Assembly: GCA_964036295.1 (NCBI GenBank)
Contig: OZ038465.1
Span: 8,997,667-9,061,666 of the forward strand
From: Plumapathes pennacea
Taxonomy: Eukaryota; Cnidaria; Anthozoa; Antipatharia; Myriopathidae
DNA: 64,000 nucleotides
Direction of reading: 5' to 3'
Shown: positions 23,301-33,680 of the stretch, piece after piece
Layout: each line of letters begins with the position of its first letter
Numbering within the stretch: the stretch's first letter is position 1
The notes under the pieces: generated by a model
Database searches by the model: none
The model's input: the letters and a program-made list of their open reading frames with translations, nothing else
Told to the model about the DNA's origin: nothing
Position numbers and translations under genes: made by a program

Positions 23301-23912
23301 GCCTTCACCATAATGGCGACTCTGTTCTTCGGACAAAACGTTATGGGATACCGCAACTTCATCTCGTCGTTGACTTCTTTGCTGAGCCTGATGCTGGGAA
23401 AAACAAACTTCTCCGATTTGAAGCAAGTCAACCGCGTGACGGGGCCGCTCTTTTTCTTCGCCTTCATGTTCTTGGTTTCCATGGTGCTCATCAACATGTT
23501 TCTCTCAATCATCATCGACTCCTTCATCGTGGTCAAGCACGACAACGACAAGCAGTCCAACGAGTACGAGATCGTCGACTTCATCATCGAACGCTTCAAG
23601 ATGTGGTCTGGCATCGGCTCCACGCGGAGACTGCGCGGTCGCCAAGCTGTGCTTTGGGAGACCGCTGCCTCGAAAGTGAAAGCGGTTCAGGCTTTCCGGC
23701 CGCGTCGACTGATGGTAGACGAGCGGGGATTCTACACGGATAACGTGTCTAAGCTTGAGGACAGGCTGGAGAAGCTGTTCGATAGAGTCGAGTCGCACTA
23801 CGAGGAGCATCGTGTGAAGAAGAAGAAGAAACTGCTTGAGCCCACGTTGCAGAACACTGTTGACGAGTTGCTGCTGGGTGAGGTAGACTATCGCATGGAC
23901 TTCAAATACTAG
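2286..23912 (+). CDS. Polycystin-1 family (PKD1/PKD1L-like) receptor-channel protein, 26 exons, 5' end missing
   Basis: Exons read by eye: 2286-2645, 3713-4036, 4293-4456, 4811-5018, 5227-5600, 6300-6477, 6841-7102, 8004-9086, 9487-9792, 10095-10392, 10860-11024, 11236-11367, 12118-12280, 12839-12918, 13464-13751, 14378-14986, 16481-16696, 16914-17093, 17793-17984, 18566-18844, 19284-19641, 19878-20101, 20571-20930, 21251-21419, 21676-21898, 22640-23912. Every junction is GT-AG and in phase, giving about 2822 codons without a stop. Domain order is WSC, Cys-rich, PKD-type repeats, REJ, GAIN/GPS, membrane segment 1, PLAT, ten more membrane segments with a polycystin channel domain, and a basic/coiled-coil tail. 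This is the polycystin-1 family layout, known for receptor-like, Ca2+-linked signalling at the plasma membrane or cilium. No start codon or signal peptide lies in the first exon found, so at least one upstream exon is missing. Which of PKD1, PKD1L1, L2 or L3 is closest cannot be decided without a tree. Confidence 0.93.
2673..2998. mobile_element. MITE-like element with ~30-bp terminal inverted repeats, in intron 1
   Basis: The left terminus TTAGAGCTGTTTTCGGATGA, continuing CTGTCGAAAGTAATC, matches the reverse complement of the right terminus, which ends TTCGACAGTCATCCGAAAAC and then GGCTCTAA. The arms differ mainly by one base and an ACCAAA-type expansion. The interior has inverted CTGATTGG/CCAATCAG motifs and (CCAAAA)n runs. 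It has no ORF of note. Confidence 0.75.
4670..4740. repeat. Fragment related to the centre of the intron-1 MITE, inverted
   Basis: GATTGGTCAAAAATGCTGCC, followed by AAACTTGTTTCGACCAATC, is close to the reverse complement of the 2750-2790 segment (GATTGGTCTACACAAGTTTG). This suggests a second, partial or diverged family member in the next intron. A further weaker relative with ATTGGC/GCCAAT symmetry lies at about 5800-5930. Confidence 0.5.
7141..7276. repeat. Microsatellites (GT)n/(GA)n and (GACA)n in intron
   Basis: A GTGTGTGTGAGAGAGAG tract runs from 7141 to about 7175. A GACA-type tetranucleotide run covers about 7251-7276. Both lie in the intron between exons 7 and 8. Weak GAGTGAGC-type degenerate repeats continue to about 7640. 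Confidence 0.85.
9241..9425. repeat. Three-copy 62-bp tandem repeat in intron 8
   Basis: The phrase TGCACGCGGCACTTACCAAT recurs at about 9243, 9305 and 9367, exactly 62 bp apart, with a few substitutions. Each unit contains CAATCAGATCGCGCATACTA and an ATAATG end. The copies lie between exon 8 and exon 9. Confidence 0.85.
11118..11190. repeat. (GTAT)n microsatellite in intron 11
   Basis: About 16-18 consecutive GTAT units, with a few interruptions (GTAC, ATAT), lie just upstream of exon 12 (11236). Confidence 0.9.
11400..11960. repeat. Degenerate tandem repeats in intron 12
   Basis: A ~47-bp unit containing GTGAAGTATCGTTATGCACC and GTGCTTAACCTTGTG occurs about 2.5 times at 11407-11520. It is followed by about 450 bp of degenerate short units of the type TACTGTAATGTGCTGTG. 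No coding sequence is seen. Confidence 0.75.
12300..12550. mobile_element. MITE-like element with ~36-bp terminal inverted repeats, in intron 13
   Basis: The left end CCCTTTCCATCAGGCTGGTC, continuing ACATGACCAAAATCCA, is matched by the reverse complement of the right end (TGGATTTTGGTCACGTGACC, then AGCCTGATGCAAAGGG), with only two mismatches. The element is about 251 bp and has no ORF. The right arm includes the perfect 12-bp palindrome GGTCACGTGACC. Confidence 0.85.
12945..13102. mobile_element. Short inverted-repeat element, CCCTTTCACTCC family
   Basis: It begins TAAACCCTTTCACTCCCAA and ends TTGGTGAAAGGGTTTA, about 158 bp overall. The interior motif TTCTCCCAACCGTTTGAGAA, then GAAAATG with GATGTAATGAGAGTT, recurs at about 9810-9900 and 13320-13430. 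Related termini are seen at about 4138, 21930, 22141 and 57186. Confidence 0.7.
15072..16052. repeat. Minisatellite, ~12 copies of an 81-83-bp unit, in intron 16
   Basis: The phrase CAAAACCCCAGGACTTAACA recurs about every 79-83 bp (near 15076, 15158, 15241, 15324 and onward to about 15975). Two subtypes are mixed: one has GCATTAGTCGCTATTTTTAT, the other has AGAGCGTTAGTCGTCATTAT. The array lies directly after the exon that ends the GAIN region and before the GPS exon. Confidence 0.93.
16481..16696 (+). other. GPS motif and first transmembrane segment (exon 17)
   Basis: This exon is 216 bp. It encodes THCLCDHLTFFSS, the signature of a GPCR proteolysis site (GPS). The preceding exon supplies the partner VYW, TWQRSGC motif. 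Autoproteolysis in this family occurs between Leu and Thr/Ser of HL-T/S, and here the residues are HLT, so cleavage looks possible. After the GPS comes a hydrophobic stretch (YALFVAVAVVFLLYFIGLVW) followed by RKK, the first membrane segment with a positive inside border. The acceptor is CTTTAG at 16475-16480 and the donor is at 16697. Confidence 0.9.
16914..17984 (+). other. PLAT/LH2 domain (exons 18-19)
   Basis: Two exons (16914-17093 and 17793-17984) encode residues about 1738-1861. The motifs YELTLWTSMRRNAGT, VSITLYG, FLLTTSLDLGP and IRIWHDNSG are the classic beta-sandwich strands of the intracellular PLAT domain that follows membrane segment 1 in polycystin-1 proteins. The ending motif FYFICDRWLAVDEDDG is also typical. 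This domain binds lipids and partner proteins in characterised family members. Confidence 0.92.
18566..20930 (+). other. Polycystin-1 membrane segments 2-6 and cytoplasmic loop (exons 20-23)
   Basis: Exons 18566-18844, 19284-19641, 19878-20101 and 20571-20930 encode hydrophobic segments at CCLCLLLMSMMTSAMYY, VYIGIVTSLIVFPVNLVVVQ, YYFVYVAWFLVFAFSVSSAV, WLFSSIVSFIQDIIITQPLK with LGMAIFFALVV, and FFYVFLCMLSIIAYS. A long Lys/Ser/Asn-rich cytoplasmic loop lies between segments 3 and 4. The start of exon 20 (ELTEFQHLF followed by HLWFSV) is the conserved linker from the PLAT domain into membrane segment 2. The segment at 20820-20865 corresponds to S1 of the TRPP channel fold. Confidence 0.85.
20156..20345. 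repeat. (AGT)n/(AGC)n trinucleotide repeat in intron 22
   Basis: About 190 bp of AGTAGTAGT with AGC interruptions lies between exons 22 and 23. It produces long homopolymeric reading frames on both strands, which are artefacts of the repeat. Confidence 0.93.
21251..23912 (+). other. Polycystin extracellular (TOP) domain and ion-channel domain (exons 24-26)
   Basis: Exons 21251-21419 and 21676-21898 encode the extracellular polycystin/TOP domain (EFWNWTHAELLPTLFP, Trp-rich, CMVP followed by CYGSY). Exon 26 (22640-23912) starts at the AG at 22638-22639, well before its ATG at 22665. The phase-2 join gives a GGGYT motif followed by LQDNVWVNRPARA. It then encodes five hydrophobic segments, a pore loop (SLLSLMLGKTNFSDL), a final S6-like segment, and a cytoplasmic tail with EDRLEKLFDRVESHYEEH and a KKKKK run. 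The stop is at 23910-23912. The first polyadenylation-like hexamer downstream is AATAAA at 24514, an inference only. Confidence 0.92.
21924..22157. mobile_element. CCCTTTCACTCC-family inverted-repeat element in intron 25
   Basis: The left end TTAAACCTCTTCACTCCCAA and the right end TTGGAGTGAAAGGGTTAAA form imperfect inverted termini around about 230 bp of AT-rich sequence. It is the same family as 12945-13102. Confidence 0.65.
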
Positions 23913-25120
23913 GTTCTACGAAAGCCTCTAAGAGTGTAAATAAGTCCAGGTTTTAATGCAAATCAAAACATTTTGTTTAGTAGTCTGTACATTATGCATT
24001 TAGTTGACGGGTTTGAAACATATCAGAGTCATACTGCAATCAGCCATCCTTCCGTTCCCTCCCGAAAAGCATAAGCGGAGTGAAAAAGAAAAAGAAAAAA
24101 GAGATTTTCCGACTGGGAAGGCCCTCTTCCGTCTTTTCATTTTGCTGGGGGAAGGCTTAAGGAAAAGATTCACGTCATTGATTACACTTTAATAGACCTC
24201 TTCACCGGAGAAAAGTATTGGAAACGGAGCTTTCCCCGTACATGTTACTTTTAGGATTGGACAACCAGCCCTGTTCACTGTTAGCTGTCCATATTATGCT
24301 ACACAAGGTATTAACTAGACTTGCAGGTCTAATTACTTCCCAGTTTTTTTTTTTTTTTTTTTTTTTTTTTGTTTGTTTGTTTCTGTTTTTTGTTGTTTTG
24401 TTTTTGTTCACGTCTTTCAACGTGTTAGGAAATTTCAGGAGCATGGACTCGGTCAAGGTACGGTTACGAAACTAATGATTGTAAGTAAAGTAGGATGACG
24501 ACGGCAACTTCCTAATAAATTTTATCCATATTCCTTGTTTTCGTTATCTCACCTGTTGTTTAGCTATACATCTGTCGCCTCTTATTGAGCAAAACAATAC
24601 TGATCGGATTTCGCCGAGACATTTCGAATGCGACGCACGTTCGGACGACTTTTCGATCGAAGTTTCGGCTCTCGGTAGAACGGCGGCATCAAGGCTTCTA
24701 TTCGAGTAGGATTAAGCCCTGATCAAACGAGCTTCGACTCGACGCAAGTGTGATATTGAGTTAAAACTTACATTGACTCAACTTAAGATAAAGTAGATAG
24801 TACGCGCGGTCTGACTTTTTCTTTCTTTTTTTTTTTTCTTTTTTTTTTTTCGTTTGCCTTGTAAAAGAAAATAAAAAGCGTTTGTCAGCGTGCTATGTTG
24901 AGCTATAGAAGCATTTGCGAATTTGAAACTTCCTACACACAATGCTCCGTCATGCACACTGAGGCTTCCAAAGTTTCTGGGATGGGGAGGGAGGGGCTTT
25001 CTTTTTCCATGTGAGATATTGGTAAGTATACCTTTTACTACAAAAACATTGCCCAACAGGTATGTATCTCGAACCCCTCTCGCGGATTATCCACCTCAGG
25101 CACTTCCTTCACAGTTGTCA
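23913..25120. other. 3' flank of the polycystin-like gene
   Basis: The probable 3' UTR comes first, with AATAAA at 24514-24519. It is followed by AT-rich sequence with poly-T tracts (24345-24370, 24820-24850). No gene or clear repeat is recognised. Confidence 0.5.
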
Positions 25121-25401
25121 CAAACGCGGCCATGTTGGGGCTAAAATTGAAACCCCTCTAAGCCCTCGGAAACATTTAAGAATCGCAACAAATTTTCAAG
25201 AAATGTTCCCGAGGCTATCCTCACGGTTTTGGTATATAATTGTGCATATTTGAACCAACCATCGAGAAAGTAGATAAAATCATCGAATAAAATATCACAC
25301 TTTTTCAAAAAAAGGAGCCTCGAGTTTTACGTGCCTTTGCTGCTATAACTCAAAAACGATTGAAGATAAGAAAAAAATGTATCGCATTAAGTCTTGTTGT
25401 A
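25120..25401 (-). repeat. Diverged satellite unit in opposite orientation, left flank of the array
   Basis: AAGAATCGCAACAAATTTTC, then AAGAAATGTTCCCGAGG, is a diverged reverse complement of the main unit segment CCTGAAAGTTTCATGCGATT. Further on, GCTATAACTCAAAAACGATT, then GAAGATAAG and AAATGTAT, matches the reverse complement of its ATACATTTGC, CATCCGTTGGCGAGATATAG part. Orientation switches at about 25401. Confidence 0.7.
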
Positions 25402-28400
25402 GTCGAAAAATGTTGGAATTTTGACAAATACTAAGGCTATAGCACAGGGTTTTTGCCGATTTTGGCCAAAAATTGAAAACTCTTAAAACTTTTAGGAAAC
25501 CTCCTTTGGACTATTACAAGACTTTCTGCAATACATTTGCCTTTTCTATCTTCATCCGTTGGCGAGATATAGCAGCTTATATTTGGCTCCTTTGCTCGAA
25601 AGGTGTGATGTTTTAATTAGCGCATGATTTGGTGTAATTTGCTCTAATTTCTCACGACGCGCGAGCTAAAAGTTTACAAAAACTATGCGAAACCCGTCGG
25701 CATAGTCCCAGGAACGTTTCCTGAAAGTTTCATGCGATTCTGAGATGGTCGAAAAATGTTGGAATTTTGACAAAATACTAAGGCTATAGCACAGGGTTTT
25801 TTGCCGATTTCGGCCAAAAATCGAAAATTCTTACAACTTTTAGGAAACCTTCTTTGGACTATTACAAGACTTTTTGCAATACATTTGCCTTATCTATCTT
25901 CATCCGTTGGCGAGATATAGTGGCTTGAATTTGGCTCCTTTGCTCGAAAGGTGTGATGTTTTAATTAGCGCATGATTTGGTGTAATTTGCTCTAATTTCT
26001 CACGACGCGCGAGCTAAAAGTTTACAAAAACTATGCGAAACCCGTCGGCATAGTCCCAGGAACGTTTCCTGAAAGTTTCATGCGATTCTGAGATGGTCGA
26101 AAAATGTTGGAATTTTGACAAAATACTAAGGCTATAGCACAGGGTTTTTTGCCGATTTTGGCCAAAAATTGAAAACTCTTAAAACTTTTAGGAAACCTTC
26201 TTTGTACTATTACAAGACTTTCTGCAATACATTTGCTTTATCTATCTTCATCCGTTGGCGAGATATTGTGGCTTGAATTTGGCTCCTTTGCTCAAAAGGT
26301 GTGATGTTTTAATTAGCGCATGATTTGGTGTAATTTGCTCTAATTTCTCACGACGCGCGAGCTAAAAGTTTACAAAAACTATGCGAAACCCGTCGGCATA
26401 GTCCCAGGAACGTTTCCTGAAAGTTTCATGCGATTCTGAGATGGTCGAAAAATGTTGGAATTTTGACAAAATACTAAGGCTATAGCACAGGGTTTTTTGC
26501 CGATTTTGGCCAAAAATTGAAAACTCTTAAAACTTTTAGGAAACCTTCTTTGGACTATTACAAGACTTTCTGCAATACATTTGCTTTATCTATCTTCATC
26601 CGTTGGCGAGATATAGTGGCTTGAATTTGGCTCCTTTGCTCGAAAGGTGTGATGTTTTAATTAGCGCATGATTTGGTGTAATTTGCTCTAATTTCTCACG
26701 ACGCGCGAGCTAAAAGTTTACAAAAACTATGCGAAACCCGTCGGCATAGCCCCAGGAACGTTTCCTGAAAGTTTCATGCGATTCTGAGATGGTCGAAAAA
26801 TGTTGGAATTTTGACAAAATACTAAGGCTATAGCACAGGGTTTTTTGGCGATTTCGGCCAAAAATCGAAAACTCTTACAACTTTTAGGAAACCTTCTTTG
26901 GACTATTACAACACTTTTTGCAATACATTTGCCTTATTTATCTTCATCCGTTGGCGAGATATAGTGGCTTGAATTTGGCTCCTTTGCTCGAAAGGTGTGA
27001 TGTTTTAATTAGCGCATGATTTGGTGTAATTTGCTCTAATTTCTCACGACGCGCGAACTAAAAGTTTACAAAAACTATGCGAAACCCGTCGGCATAGTCC
27101 CAGGAACGTTTCCTGAAAGTTTCATGCGATTCTGAGATGGTCGAAAAATGTTGGAATTTTGACAAAATCCTAAGGCTATAGCACAGGGTTTTTTGCCGAT
27201 TTTGGCCAAAAATTGAAAACTCTTAAAACTTTTAGGAAACCTTCTTTGTACTATTACAAGACTTTCTGCAATACATTTGCTTTATCTATCTTCATCCGTT
27301 GGCGAGATATAGTGGCTTGAATTTGGCTCCTTTGCTCAAAAGGTGTGATGTTTTAATTAGCGCATGATTTGGTGTAATTTGGTCTAATTTCTCACGACGC
27401 GCGAGCTAAAAGTTTACAAAAATTATGCGAAACCCGTCGGCATAGTCCCAGGAACGTTTCCTGAAAGTTTCATGCGATTCTGAGATGGTCGAAAAATGTT
27501 GGAATTTTGACAAAATACTAAGGCTATAGCAAAGGTTTTTTGCCGATTTTGGCCAAAAATTGAAAACTCTTAAAACTTTTAGGAAACCTTCTTTGGACTA
27601 TTACAAGACTTTCTGCAATACATTTGCCTTATCTATCTTCATCCGTTGGCGAGATATAGTGGCTTGAATTTGGCTCCTTTGCTCGAAAGGTGTGATGTTT
27701 TAATTAGCGCATGATTTGGTGTAATTTGCTCTAATTTCTCACGACGCGCGAGCTAAAAGTTTACAAAAACTATGCGAAACCCGTCGACATAGCCCCAGGA
27801 ACGTTTCCTGAAAGTTTCATGCGATTCTGAGATGGTCGAAAAATGTTGGAATTTTGACAAAATACTAAGGCTATAGCACAGGGTTTTTTGCCGATTTTGG
27901 CCAAAAATCGAAAACTCTTAAAACTTTTAGGAAACCTTCTTTGGACTATTCAAGACTTTTTACAATACATTTGCCTTCTCTATCTTCATCCGTTGGCGAG
28001 ATATAGTGGCTTGAATTTGGCTCCTTTGCTCGAAAGGTGTGATGTTTTAATTAGCGCATGATTTGGTGTAATTTGCTCTAATTTCTCACGACGCGCGAGC
28101 TAAAAGTTTACAAAAACTATGCGAAACCCGTCGGCATAGTCCCAGGAACGTTTCCTGAAAGTTTCATGCGATTCTGAGATGGTCGAAAAATGTTGGAATT
28201 TTGACAAAATCCTTAGGCTATAGCACAGGCTTTTTGCCGATTTTGGCCAAAAATTGAAAACTCTTAAAACTTTTAGGAAACCTTCTTTGGACTATTACAA
28301 GACTTTCTGCAATACATTTGCTTTATCTATCTTCATCCGTTGGCGAGATATAGTGGCTTGAATTTGGCTCCTTTGCTCGAAAGGTGTGATGTTTTAATTA

Positions 28401-31400
28401 GCGCATGATTTGGTGTAATTTGCTCTAATTTCTCACGACGCGCGAGCTAAAAGTTTACAAAAACTATGCGAAACCCGTCGGCATAGTCCCAGGAACGTTT
28501 CCTGAAAGTTTCATGCGATTCTGAGATGGTCGAAAAATGTTGGAATTTTGACAAAATCCTAAGGCTATAGCACAGGGTTTTTTGCCGATTTTGGCCAAAA
28601 ATTGAAAACTCTTAAAACTTTTAGGAAACCTTCTTTGTACTATTACAAGACTTTCTGCAATACATTTGCTTTATCTATCTTCATCCGTTGGCGAGATATA
28701 GTGGCTTGAATTTGGCTCCTTTGCTCAAAAGGTGTGATGTTTTAATTAGCGCATGATTTGGTGTAATTTGGTCTAATTTCTCACGACGCGCGAGCTAAAA
28801 GTTTACAAAAATTATGCGAAACCCGTCGGCATAGTCCCAGGAACGTTTCCTGAAAGTTTCATGCGATTCTGAGATGGTCGAAAAATGTTGGAATTTTGAC
28901 AAAATACTAAGGCTATAGCAAAGGTTTTTTGCCGATTTTGGCCAAAAATTGAAAACTCTTAAAACTTTTAGGAAACCTTCTTTGGACTATTACAAGACTT
29001 TCTGCAATACATTTGCCTTATCTATCTTCATCCGTTGGCGAGATATAGTGGCTTGAATTTGGCTCCTTTGCTCGAAAGGTGTGATGTTTTAATTAGCGCA
29101 TGATTTGGTGTAATTTGCTCTAATTTCTCACGACGCGCGAGCTAAAAGTTTACAAAAACTATGCGAAACCCGTCGACATAGCCCCAGGAACGTTTCCTGA
29201 AAGTTTCATGCGATTCTGAGATGGTCGAAAAATGTTGGAATTTTGACAAAATACTAAGGCTATAGCACAGGGTTTTTTGCCGATTTTGGCCAAAAATCGA
29301 AAACTCTTAAAACTTTTAGGAAACCTTCTTTGGACTATTCAAGACTTTTTGCAATACATTTGCCTTCTCTATCTTCATCCGTTGGCGAGATATAGTGGCT
29401 TGAATTTGGCTCCTTTGCTCGAAAGGTGTGATGTTTTAATTAGCGCATGATTTGGTGTAATTTGCTCTAATTTCTCACGACGCGCGAGCTAAAAGTTTAC
29501 AAAAACTATGCGAAACCCGTCGGCATAGTCCCAGGAACGTTTCCTGAAAGTTTCATGCGATTCTGAGATGGTCGAAAAATGTTGGAATTTTGACAAAATA
29601 CTAAGGCTATAGCACAGGCTTTTTGCCGATTTTGGCCAAAAATTGAAAACTCTTAAAACTTTTAGGAAACCTTCTTTGGACTATTACAAGACTTTCTGCA
29701 ATACATTTGCTTTATCTATCTTCATCCGTTGGCGAGATATAGTGGCTTGAATTTGGCTCCTTTGCTCGAAAGGTGTGATGTTTTAATTAGCGCATGATTT
29801 GGTGCAATTTGCTCTAATTTCTCACGACGCGCGAGCTAAAAGTTTACAAAAACTATGCGAAACCCGTCGGCATAGTCCCAGGAACGTTTCCTGAAAGTTT
29901 CATGCGATTCTGAGATGGTCGAAAAATGTTGGAATTTTGACAAAATCCTAAGGCTATAGCACAGGCTTTTTGCCGATTTTGGCCAAAAATTGAAAACTCT
30001 TAAAACTTTTAGGAAACCTTCTTTGGACTATTACAAGACTTTCTGCAATACATTTGCTTTATCTATCTTCATCCGTTGGCGAGATATAGTGGCTTGAATT
30101 TGGCTCCTTTGCTCGAAAGGTGTGATGTTTTAATTAGCGCATGATTTGGTGTAATTTGCTCTAATTTCTCACGACGCGCGAGCTAAAAGTTTACAAAAAC
30201 TATGCGAAACCCGTCGGCATAGTCCCAGGAACGTTTCCTGAAAGTTTCATGCGATTCTGAGATGGTCGAAAAATGTTGGAATTTTGACAAAATCCTAAGG
30301 CTATAGCACAGGGTTTTTTGCCGATTTTGGCCAAAAATTGAATACTCTTAAAACTTTTAGGAAACCTCCTTTGGACTATTCCAAGACTTTCTGCAATACA
30401 TTTGCTTTATCTATCTTCATCCGTTGGCGAGATATAGCAGCTTATATTTGGCTCATCTGCTCGAAAGGTGTGATGTTTTAATTAGCGCATGATTTGGTGT
30501 AATTTGCTCTAATTTCTCACGATGCGCGAGCTGAAAGTTTACAAGAACTATGCGAAACCCGTCGGCATAGTCCCAGGAACGTTTCCTGAAAGTTTCATGC
30601 GATTCTGAGATGGTCGAAAAATGTTGGAATTTTGACAAAATCCTAAGGCTATAGCACAGGGTTTTTTGCCGATTTTGGCCAAAAATTGAAAACTCTTAAA
30701 ACTTTTAGGAAACCTTCTTTGGACTATTACAAGTCTTTTTGAAATACATTTGCTTTATCTATCTTCATCCGTTGGCGAGATATAGTGGCTTGAATTTGGC
30801 TCCTTTGCTCGAAAGGTGTGATGTTTTAATTAGCGCATGATTTGGTGTAATTTGCTCTAATTTCTCACGACGCGCGAGCTAAAAGTTTACAAAAACTATG
30901 CGAAACCCGTCGGCATAGTCCCAGGAACGTTTCCTGAAAGTTTCATGCGATTCTGAGATGGTCGAAAAATGTTGGAATTTTGACAAAATACTAAGGCTAT
31001 AGCACAGGCTTTTTGCCGATTTTGGCCAAAAATTGAAAACTCTTAAAACTTTTAGGAAACCTTCTTTGGACTATTACAAGACTTTCTGCAATACATTTGC
31101 TTTATCTATCTTCATCCGTTGGCGAGATATAGTGGCTTGAATTTGGCTCCTTTGCTCGAAAGGTGTGATGTTTTAATTAGCGCATGATTTGGTGTAATTT
31201 GCTCTAATTTCTCACGACGCGCGAGCTAAAAGTTTACAAAAACTATGCGAAACCCGTCGGCATAGTCCCAGGAACGTTTCCTGAAAGTTTCATGCGATTC
31301 TGAGATGGTCGAAAAATGTTGGAATTTTGACAAAATCCTAAGGCTATAGCACAGGCTTTTTGCCGATTTTGGCCAAAAATTGAAAACTCTTAAAACTTTT

Positions 31401-33680
31401 AGGAAACCTTCTTTGGACTATTACAAGACTTTCTGCAATACATTTGCTTTATCTATCTTCATCCGTTGGCGAGATATAGTGGCTTGAATTTGGCTCCTTT
31501 GCTCGAAAGGTGTGATGTTTTAATTAGCGCATGATTTGGTGTAATTTGCTCTAATTTCTCACGACGCGCGAGCTAAAAGTTTACAAAAACTATGCGAAAC
31601 CCGTCGGCATAGTCCCAGGAACGTTTCCTGAAAGTTTCATGCGATTCTGAGATGGTCGAAAAATGTTGGAATTTTGACAAAATCCTAAGGCTATAGCACA
31701 GGGTTTTTTGCCGATTTTGGCCAAAAATTGAATACTCTTAAAACTTTTAGGAAACCTCCTTTGGACTATTCCAAGACTTTCTGCAATACATTTGCTTTAT
31801 CTATCTTCATCCGTTGGCGAGATATAGCAGCTTATATTTGGCTCATCTGCTCGAAAGGTGTGATGTTTTAATTAGCGCATGATTTGGTGTAATTTGCTCT
31901 AATTTCTCACGATGCGCGAGCTGAAAGTTTACAAGAACTATGCGAAACCCGTCGGCATAGTCCCAGGAACGTTTCCTGAAAGTTTCATGCGATTCTGAGA
32001 TGGTCGAAAAATGTTGGAATTTTGACAAAATCCTAAGGCTATAGCACAGGGTTTTTTGCCGATTTTGGCCAAAAATTGAAAACTCTTAAAACTTTTAGGA
32101 AACCTTCTTTGGACTATTACAAGTCTTTTTGAAATACATTTGCTTTATCTATCTTCATCCGTTGGCGAGATATAGTGGCTTGAATTTGGCTCCTTTGCTC
32201 GAAAGGTGTGATGTTTTAATTAGCGCATGATTTGGTGTAATTTGCTCTAATTTCTCTCGATGCGCGAGCTGAAAGTTTACAAAAACTATGCGAAACCCGT
32301 CGGCATAGTCCCAGGAACGTTTCCTGAAAGTGTCATGCGATTCTGAGATGGTCGAAAAATGTTAGAATTTTGACAAAATACTAAGGCTATAGCACAGGGT
32401 TTTTTGCCGATTTTGGCCAAAAATCGAAAACTCTTAAAACTTTTAGGAAACCTTCTTGGGACTATTCCAAGACTTTTTGCAATACATTTGCCTTATCTAT
32501 CTTCATCCGTTGGCGAGATATAGTGGCTTGAATTTGGCTCCTTTGCTCGAAAGGTGTGATATGTTTTAATTAGCGTATGATTTGGTGTAATTTGCTCTAA
32601 TTTCTCGCGACGCGAGCTAAAAGTTTACAGAAACTATGCGAAACCCGTCGGCATAGTCCCAGGAACGTTTCCTGAAAGTTTCATGCGATTCTGAGATGGT
32701 CGAAAAATGTTGGAATTTTGACAAAATACTAAGGCTATAGCACAGGGTTTTTTGCCGATTTTGGCCAAAAATTGAATACTCTTAAAACTTTTAGGAAACC
32801 TCCTTTGGACTATTCCAAGACTTTCTGCAATACATTTGCCTTATCTATCTTCATCCGTTGGCGAGATATAGCAGCTTATATTTGGCTCATCTGCTCGAAA
32901 GGTGTGATGTTTTAATTAGCGCATGATTTGGTGTAATTTGCTCTAATTTCTCACAATGCGCGAGCTGAAAGTTTACAAGAACTATGCGAAACCCGTCGGC
33001 ATAGTCCCAGGAACGTTTCCTGAAAGTTTCATGCGATTCTGAGATGGTCGAAAAATGTTGGAATTTTGACAAAATACTAAGGCTATAGCACAGGCTTTTT
33101 TGCCGATTTTGGCCAAAAATTGAAAACTCTTAAAACTTTAGGAAACCTTCTTTGGACTATTACAAGTCTTTTTGAAATACATTTGCTTTATCTATCTTCA
33201 TCCGTTGGCGAGATATAGTGGCTTGAATTTGGCTCCTTTGCTCGAAAGGTGTGATGTTTTAATTAGCGCATGATTTGGTGTAATTTGCTCTAATTTCTCA
33301 CGATGCGCGAGCTGAAAGTTTACAAAAACTATGCGAAACCCGTCGGCATAGTCCCAGGAACGTTTCCTGAAAGTTTCATGCGATTCTGAGATGGTCGAAA
33401 AATGTTAGAATTTTGACAAAATACTAAGGCTATAGCACAGGGTTTTTTGCCGATTTTGGCCAAAAATTGAAAACTCTTAAAACTTTTAGGAAACCTTCAG
33501 TTTGGACTATTACAAGACTTTTTTCAATACATTTGCTTTATCTATCTTCATCCGTTGGCGAGATATAGCAGCTTGAATTTGGCTCCTTTGCTCGAAAGGT
33601 GTGATGTTTTAATTAGCGCATGATTTGGTGCAATTTGCTCTAATTTCTCACGACGTGCGAGCTAAAAGTTTACAAAAACT
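25402..33680 (+). repeat. Satellite array, ~24 copies of a 347/348-bp unit
   Basis: The marker phrase GAGATGGTCGAAAAATGTTG starts near 25743 and recurs at 23 positions, the last near 33389, always 347 or 348 bp apart. A partial copy stands before the first and a 291-bp truncated copy at the end. Units are mostly near-identical. Each contains AATTTGGCTCCTTTGCTCGA, GATTTGGTGTAATTTGCTCT and CGTCGGCATAGTCCCAGGAA. Diagnostic variants show four-unit (about 1390-bp) block duplications. The 61-codon minus-strand frames that recur at 30453, 31843 and 32887 are by-products of the repeat, not genes. Confidence 0.97.

Noticed and set aside
30453-33072. Three 61-codon minus-strand frames with nearly identical proteins
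   Set aside because: They are the same stretch of the 348-bp satellite; most other units have the frame interrupted, so there is no sign of coding selection.
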